Of a stretch of DNA of 10,664 nucleotides, positions 8,201 through 10,664 are shown in pieces. A model generated the notes under the pieces. That model made no database searches and was not told the DNA's origin. It saw only the letters and a program-made list of their open reading frames with translations. Position 1 is the first letter of the stretch. Each line of letters starts with the position of its first letter. The position numbers and the translations under genes are program-made. Source of the DNA: Anaerolineae bacterium (lineage in GTDB: Bacteria; Chloroflexota; Anaerolineae; E26-bin7); contig JAOZOT010000088.1 of the NCBI GenBank assembly GCA_029933115.1, positions 1-10,664 on the forward strand. Reading direction: 5' to 3'.

Positions 8201-10429
8201 GCACCGGACGGCGGGGCCTGGTGGGTGGACGACATCGCCGCGTGGGAGGCCGTCCCGCCGGTAGTGCATACCCTGCCTTTCAGCGACGACATGGAAACGC
8301 CGGGCAACTGGCGGCCCGTCGGCGCCTGGCAGGTGGTCACCGACACGGCCCACAGCGGGACCACCGCCTGGCGGGGAACCGGGAAAGAATCGGTGCTCCT
8401 TCTGGTGGACCGGCTGGACCTGAGCGGGGCAGTCTCACCGACGCTGACCTTTTGGCAGCGGTTCATCCTCCCGGAAGGCAGCGTGGCCCAGGTGAAGGTC
8501 ACGGCTGACGAGGGGTTGACCTGGCAGCCGGTGCTGACCGTCACCGGCCCTATCTCCGACTGGGCGCCGGTCAGCGTAGACCTGAGCGCCTACGCCGGAC
8601 GCCAGGTTGGGCTGGCGTTCTACCTGGATGAGATAGCGTCAGGTGAGGGGGCGAGCGCAACACGGTTGGAACCGTCGGTCAGCAGAGCAGTTGCATCCGC
8701 CTCAGCTTCACCTCTTGTCCCCGTCGCAGGGGGGACGCTTTCGCTGATGTTGATAGTCCTGGTAGGCGTTGTGGGAACGGCGGAGGGCGGCCAGGAGTGG
8801 AGGCTCTGGGTGAAGCGGGCCGCGCTGGCGGGAGTAGTGCTGGCCGTGGGCTGGGTCTGTTGTTCCCTGACCGGATGGCGCTGCCTGCCGCCGGTACGCT
8901 ACTGGCTCATCAACCGCCTGGACGAAGTGAAAGGGGGTAAGGTAGAGCTAGTCGTACCGGCCCAGCGGCACGCAGAAGGGGCCGATCTCTCCCCGGATGG
9001 GCGCCGGATGTTAGTGGCTTACTTTCCCAATAGCCCTTCGGAGACCGATTGGTTGTTACTGGACCTGGTAGAAAAGACCGAGCGAAAGGTGGAATTGGAC
9101 GTTAGTGATGTACGTTGGTTGGAAAGCGATCTCTTTGCAGTGGAGCTCGGAAACGACGACTACTACCTGATCAGCGTGCCGGAACTGGAGGCGACGCCGC
9201 TGGTGATGTACCCCAAAGAGGAAATGGATGGCGTGCGGGAGGTGGAGCTGCTGCGCCGGGCCGACCGGGTGTACGCAGTGGAGAACTTGGGTATCACAGG
9301 CTACATTTACATTGCTCTGGACGAGGAGTTCCGCTATGTGGTAATACCTAAGGGACTACCAGAAGAACAGAAGGCGCTGCTAGGGGAATTGCCGCAGGCG
9401 GTGGTGGTGCCTCAGTGGCCGCATTCATCAGAGCTTGACAATCCCTGGGCGCGATACTACTCTCCAGATGATACGCTCTATGCCGATATGGAGAATCGCG
9501 CTCTGGTGGTACGCACAACAGATGGAAACGAATTGGTGGCCCAAGTTCGCAAGCGCGGCTATCATCCCGCCGTGTTGGGCTGGACGGCCGACGGGAGTGG
9601 GGTGTACTTTCTGATGAGCAGCGGCGGTGGTTATGGGGAGATCTGGTACCCGGAGCGTCCCATCTATTTGCTGCGGCTGCCAGATGCAGGACCGGTGTCC
9701 ACCTCTACTCCCTCAAGCAAGGGCCGTGTGCCGGGCCTGGCGGCGCCGCTGGCCGGTGCACCTGATGCCCAGACGCCTCCCGAGGGCTGGTACATAGACG
9801 ACGTGCTGGTGCAGGATGTGGCGGCACCCACACCGACGCCCACCAACACACCTACCCCCACACCGACGGATACACCAACCGCAACGCCCACCAACACATT
9901 CACCCCCACGCCAACCGACACGCCTACTGCTACGCCGACGAATACGCCCACCTTGACACCTACCAACACTCCTACGCCGACGGACACGGCCACACCGACG
10001 CCCACCAGCACGTCAACTGCCACGTCGACGAATACGCCCACCTCGACACCTACTAACACACCTATACCGACCCTGACGGCAACCCCCACTGTCACACCGA
10101 CGCCCCCGCCCGACACCCGTCCACCCATCTCCAGGGTGCGGCCCCTGTTCCCGGTCCGCATCCGGCGCACCTTCACCGTCCGCCGGTGGGGCTTTGACCC
10201 CGGTCGCCACAGCTCGGGCATCGAGTCCTTCGATGTGCAGTACCGCGAAGACTTTGGCCCCTGGGTGGACTGGCTAATGGGCACTACCGACCGCTCGGCA
10301 CGGTTCATGGGCCGGCGAGGACACCTCTACTTCTTCCGCTGCCGGGCCAGGGACCGGGCGGGCAACCTGGAAGCCTGGCCCAAGGGCCCGGACACCTTCA
10401 CCTACATCCTGCCCCGGTGGAGGAGGTAG
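2240..10429 (+). CDS. Giant secreted multidomain protein: propellers, LCAT/PGAP1-like hydrolase, jelly-roll repeats, nested PD40 module
   Basis: 2729 residues. A basic N-terminal stretch (1-49) precedes a hydrophobic core (50-70) and a likely signal peptidase site AHA|QQ at 77/78. Then: a Thr/Pro linker (78-230); a DUF5666-like beta domain starting VEGEVVAIDPSTLTLL (235-295); fourteen blades of the type AVDGxGxLHVVW about 50 residues apart (345-1070), with Asp-boxes STDGGLSW (804-811) and SADGGESW (909-916); a beta-sandwich (1070-1205); an alpha/beta hydrolase (1208-1590) with FIHG (His1214), nucleophile elbow VHSMGG (Ser1316), ATPHRG, and likely Asp1538 in GDNLIP and His1569 in AGHKGI; a beta domain (1591-1717); MAM/jelly-roll-like repeats at 1720-1862, 1871-2005 and 2012-2131, the last resuming at 2507-2527; a Thr/Pro linker (2530-2624); and an Ig/FN3-like end. 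Likely role: an extracellular esterase or lipase with binding domains; the substrate is unknown. The start rests on the ribosome binding site at 2228. It is divergent from lpdA and has no obvious functional link to it. Confidence 0.9.
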   Translation: MQSRAGVWRADGIRSRGLLRFGGLCRPTAPAGFAIRQPGGGLQIRRKQKWGLLGLLIVGLVLALALPAPRWGGPAHAQQPTATTSPTETLPAETATATSLPTDTPTPLPTETATKTPTEVPAETATPAPTEAATPTEAPIQTPTETAGPSPWPTDTPTPVSPSEPTATPFPTATLLPTATSTATPTATATPLPTTTLLPTATPATMLTLTPTFPYQPTVTPTATLVRRETKPIYVEGEVVAIDPSTLTLLTERGQLVISLVGRARALVGGRFVPAWRLKRGEHVGCVVKEVDGSPRTDFVLARGPYGAVGGEVKASAAGSVPMGLGSSLPQGEQLSETGNDSRAPLVAVDGQGHLHVVWFEYERDSGRHGLFYTYWDGSGWSNPGPFPGSQEGAFAPAMVTDGEGGVHLLWVEGEDDYGDSILHSRYDGSGWTTPEAIPGLDPASYYSLDRYAVAADAQGDLHVAVWAYHLSPYYSELFHLERGVTGWSSPTAIGTTWGWGSWSALAVEGDDDTHVAWVEEEEDSYGYRLKYARQEGGDGFVEGAEIYAKVGDGVQSVYRVDSLALAFDGEGKLHVLWQEVEHVPDMGDGPTFLRHSWSDEEVWSDALLLMGASGAALAVDSEGYLHAAWFVAQSVALARWNGLCWDFEEVVEAQWYWCNCYYCDWPVVGLAIDRQHGDDVHLVWDRSFEDVGNGGCYREVFYHSPRPEFRGVCETRVNDDPSPGDRGGTAVAVAVDGTVYAVWADYESGDVRLDRDGGSGWGADVVVASAVIAFRPGVAVDGRGWIYVVWGDDEERYVYVSRSTDGGLSWSAPQRVHDDPQAVRQMEPALAVGPEGTVYVAWIQEDQSGYNDIHLARQVSGEGSWQYVGVVNEGAPSCCCLNPDIAVDGKGTLHLIWVEMGDLYYRTSADGGESWSAAVKVNNEPGEVGAAALAVAAGGRAYAVWEDGRAYEGGIYVAASDDWSENVRVGPGRPVHSQERMPDIALDAEGRAYVVWIASYGVSEAVYLSTSDDWSEAVMVNSPVATDRRHPAVAVTSESTVHVVWEDARRDGQYSLDIYHVRMEGEPPALWVEVDVSTDALTTNTDGWPTPNPLVVTVTLKCPADVAYCNAPLFFDLSSQDQKARFYVYDSDLLYCDVVTDDPNSPYSFKSYTMTCPGFELSPDTTATYRWWVWVQPSDVTTLDVSATWWDGERDTEQVGIPQAHIHPVVFIHGILGSMPPDQWLWTERPPQHGLAPAHGVLDPFAQTYYPLLDHLEAMGYEWGKTLFALTYDWRDSNDVSAMFLKDRLADTVIPQSTSSPYVAADGKADLVVHSMGGLVSRAYIQSDDYAGDVHKVIFIATPHRGFACTYRQREGLTWSNYTNTEVSLFSDATLMGELMDGVLWPYLIEEKYDPTPDELDEDCTWIPSDPLGGLGGNWNCRRAHYKWTHHPTRGVSSLYEMLPTEDMGVYLFGENDEPWPCSAGAPHERNRWLEELNANIPGLEAALGLDNIYAIYSDTAPDETDKSYTVKKCQPDTFGRWPYGKPVGDPENTAGDNLIPANSTSLRKSGLLALADANEESIPKAGHKGIVYERETQRKVAEFLTGSPLTGTVQYVPPCAVANLIRIIAIIVRSPVEIMVTDPAGQRVGYDPATGEMVGEIPGAFYTGQGEVQFMLLYNTLPGEYRITATGMGEGDYELEAFAVDEKGVQRLAVFTGTVTVGQVVTHTTAYTVAGATLFFDDMESGGANWSAQGGWALSTGEAHSPVTAWNSGVVTPGEPLTLTLQVPLDLSEARMASLTFWHSYTLSGQGQVQVEVSTDGGENWQTLAVRQDGEQDWTPVTMRLTSFAGPDHPPLRLRFRLLPGSAADRWLIDDVQVEALEPPALYPLPFEDDVERWRRWDATGDWAVVTDTVYAGQHSWGAAQDGSVLTLAGQLDLREVTTPRLSFWHLLEGDGAAGVVEVSPDGTTWLTLTAVGATEGAWQWVEADLSAYAGQTIHLRLRLDAPDGGAWWVDDIAAWEAVPPVVHTLPFSDDMETPGNWRPVGAWQVVTDTAHSGTTAWRGTGKESVLLLVDRLDLSGAVSPTLTFWQRFILPEGSVAQVKVTADEGLTWQPVLTVTGPISDWAPVSVDLSAYAGRQVGLAFYLDEIASGEGASATRLEPSVSRAVASASASPLVPVAGGTLSLMLIVLVGVVGTAEGGQEWRLWVKRAALAGVVLAVGWVCCSLTGWRCLPPVRYWLINRLDEVKGGKVELVVPAQRHAEGADLSPDGRRMLVAYFPNSPSETDWLLLDLVEKTERKVELDVSDVRWLESDLFAVELGNDDYYLISVPELEATPLVMYPKEEMDGVREVELLRRADRVYAVENLGITGYIYIALDEEFRYVVIPKGLPEEQKALLGELPQAVVVPQWPHSSELDNPWARYYSPDDTLYADMENRALVVRTTDGNELVAQVRKRGYHPAVLGWTADGSGVYFLMSSGGGYGEIWYPERPIYLLRLPDAGPVSTSTPSSKGRVPGLAAPLAGAPDAQTPPEGWYIDDVLVQDVAAPTPTPTNTPTPTPTDTPTATPTNTFTPTPTDTPTATPTNTPTLTPTNTPTPTDTATPTPTSTSTATSTNTPTSTPTNTPIPTLTATPTVTPTPPPDTRPPISRVRPLFPVRIRRTFTVRRWGFDPGRHSSGIESFDVQYREDFGPWVDWLMGTTDRSARFMGRRGHLYFFRCRARDRAGNLEAWPKGPDTFTYILPRWRR
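2328..2377. repeat. REP-like pair of palindromic units inside the 5' coding region
   Basis: Two 23-base hairpins lie four bases apart. The first has a 10-bp stem, CTGCCGGATT (2328-2337) with AATCCGGCAG (2341-2350), loop TGC. The second has a 10-bp stem, GCGGCGGATT (2355-2364) with AATCCGCCGC (2368-2377), loop GCA. The second is an inverted relative of the first, sharing the core CGGATTTGCAATCCG. This is the layout of REP/BIME-type elements. Here it is translated in frame (PAGFAIRQPGGGLQIRRKQ) as part of the positive region before the signal core. Confidence 0.65.
2735..2844 (+). repeat. Internal duplication in the N-terminal Thr/Pro linker
   Basis: Bases 2735-2778 and 2801-2844 are near-identical 44-base copies at a 66-base (22-codon) offset, with about five mismatches. 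Both encode a TATP(F/L)PTxTLLPTAT segment. The copies show the linker grew by in-frame duplication. Elsewhere the linker is only loosely repetitive. Confidence 0.6.
8633..9757 (+). other. In-frame nested module (two hydrophobic segments plus PD40/TolB-like propeller) splitting the third jelly-roll
   Basis: The third jelly-roll runs normally to GLAFYLDE (residue 2131), where repeats one and two go straight to their closing WLIDDV or WWVDDI strand. Here about 375 codons intervene before APDAQTPPEGWYIDDV (from 2507). The insert has an Ala/Ser-rich linker, hydrophobic segments near 2160-2180 and 2194-2212, and a domain with PD40-type motifs (LSPDG, YSPDDTLYA, WTADGSGVYF) that suggest a WD40-like propeller. 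It carries its own plausible start: a GTG at 8810 after GGAGG with a six-base spacer, opening as KRAALAGVVLAVGWVCC, like a signal or anchor sequence. Boundaries are judged from the protein repeats and may be off by about ten codons. No flanking target-site duplication or transposon end was found. Confidence 0.65.
9926..10070 (+). repeat. Internal duplication in the C-terminal Thr/Pro linker
   Basis: Bases 9926-9980 and 10016-10070 are 55-base copies at a 90-base (30-codon) offset with seven mismatches. Both encode a TxTNTPTxTPTNTPxP segment. The surrounding linker (about 9826-10110) is built of four- to ten-residue Pro-Thr units. Confidence 0.65.
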
Positions 10430-10497
10430 CCGACGGTCGGTTGAACATCGAGTTTGTCAACGGGGTGAACCAGGCCATCGTATCGGTCATGGGATGA
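10429..10497 (+). pseudogene. Possible remnant of a malectin-type domain end, out of frame after the large gene
   Basis: Directly after the TAG of the large gene, in another frame, 22 codons and a TGA read ADGRLNIEFVNGVNQAIVSV followed by MG. This alternation of hydrophobic strands resembles the last strands of malectin-like carbohydrate-binding domains (DGxLxIxFxxxVNxxxVxxIE). There is no start codon with a ribosome binding site. Inference: leftover of a longer C-terminus or of a neighbouring gene that was lost by deletion or frameshift. The stretch is short, so chance cannot be excluded. Confidence 0.35.
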
Positions 10498-10564
10498 AGT
10501 GAGAAGAATGAGACGTTTCGCGGGGGGTGACAGATGAAAGAGACGAGAGTGAGGCGAGTCCTTG

Positions 10565-10664
10565 GTGTACGAGCCCAGGCGCCGGCGGTTGTCACTGGTG
10601 AGGAACCATCGGCGGCTGGACACCGTCTCCATTCGCCTGCGGCCTGACGTGTGGTACGGCCTGC
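10565..10664 (+). CDS. Possible start of a ribbon-helix-helix-like protein (partial, runs off right edge)
   Basis: From a GTG at 10565 the frame is open to the edge (33 codons). An Arg-rich start leads to RRLDTVSIRLRPDVWYGL, whose TVSIRLRPDVW part is like the strand and first helix of CopG/MetJ-type (ribbon-helix-helix) DNA-binding proteins. A GAGG lies about nine bases upstream of an alternative TTG at 10562, and another GTG lies at 10598, so the start is uncertain. A competing 37-codon ORF (10534-10647, ATG after GGGGTGACAG) overlaps in another frame but has no recognisable features. Too short to be sure. Confidence 0.3.
   Translation, partial: MYEPRRRRLSLVRNHRRLDTVSIRLRPDVWYGL

Noticed and set aside
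9826..10110. Repetitive tract as a CRISPR array or minisatellite locus
   Set aside because: The units are irregular, multiples of three bases, and encode a Thr/Pro linker in the gene's frame. There are no spacers between constant repeats.
10430..10440. CCGACGGTCGG as a terminator for the large gene
   Set aside because: A five-base stem with a one-base loop cannot fold well, and no T-run follows.

Overview
The window looks like a piece of a high-GC bacterial chromosome, most likely from Chloroflexota (Anaerolineae or a relative). This is an inference from style. The long secreted protein has Thr-Pro-Asn/Asp linkers of the PTPTNTPTPT type and a C-terminal Ig/FN3-like module (SFDVQYR ... YFFRCRARDRAGNLEAWP) of a kind common in that phylum. 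No rRNA, tRNA, CRISPR array or transposase gene was seen.

Left part (1-1975, minus strand): a lipoate-linked pair. lpdA encodes dihydrolipoyl dehydrogenase (E3). It is followed, with a 4-base stop/start overlap, by a radical SAM enzyme that runs off the left edge. The enzyme resembles biotin synthase-like proteins, and its coupling to lpdA suggests a LipS-type lipoyl synthase. If so, the pair would make and re-oxidise the lipoyl cofactor of 2-oxoacid dehydrogenase complexes or the glycine cleavage system.

Middle (1976-2239): a compact divergent control region. Each side has a near-consensus sigma-70 promoter with a 17-bp spacer. A perfect 10-bp palindrome lies between the two promoters, and a second inverted repeat covers the rightward -10. 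The rightward transcript starts with GC-rich hairpins and a 14-codon leader ORF with an ideal Shine-Dalgarno and a Pro-Pro-Pro run, then the main start.

Right part (2240-10429, plus strand): one gene for a 2729-residue exported multidomain protein. In order it has a long signal sequence, a Thr/Pro linker, a DUF5666-like beta domain, fourteen propeller-type blades (probably two seven-bladed propellers), a beta-sandwich linker, an LCAT/PGAP1-like alpha/beta hydrolase with a recognisable Ser-Asp-His set, a beta domain, three MAM/jelly-roll-like repeats, a second Thr/Pro linker and an Ig/FN3-like end. The third jelly-roll is split by about 375 codons that encode two hydrophobic segments and a PD40/TolB-like propeller. 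This in-frame nested module is the most unusual thing in the window.

Right end (10430-10664): a short out-of-frame piece that reads like the last strand of a malectin-type domain, then a possible start of another gene with a ribbon-helix-helix-like beginning, cut by the window edge.
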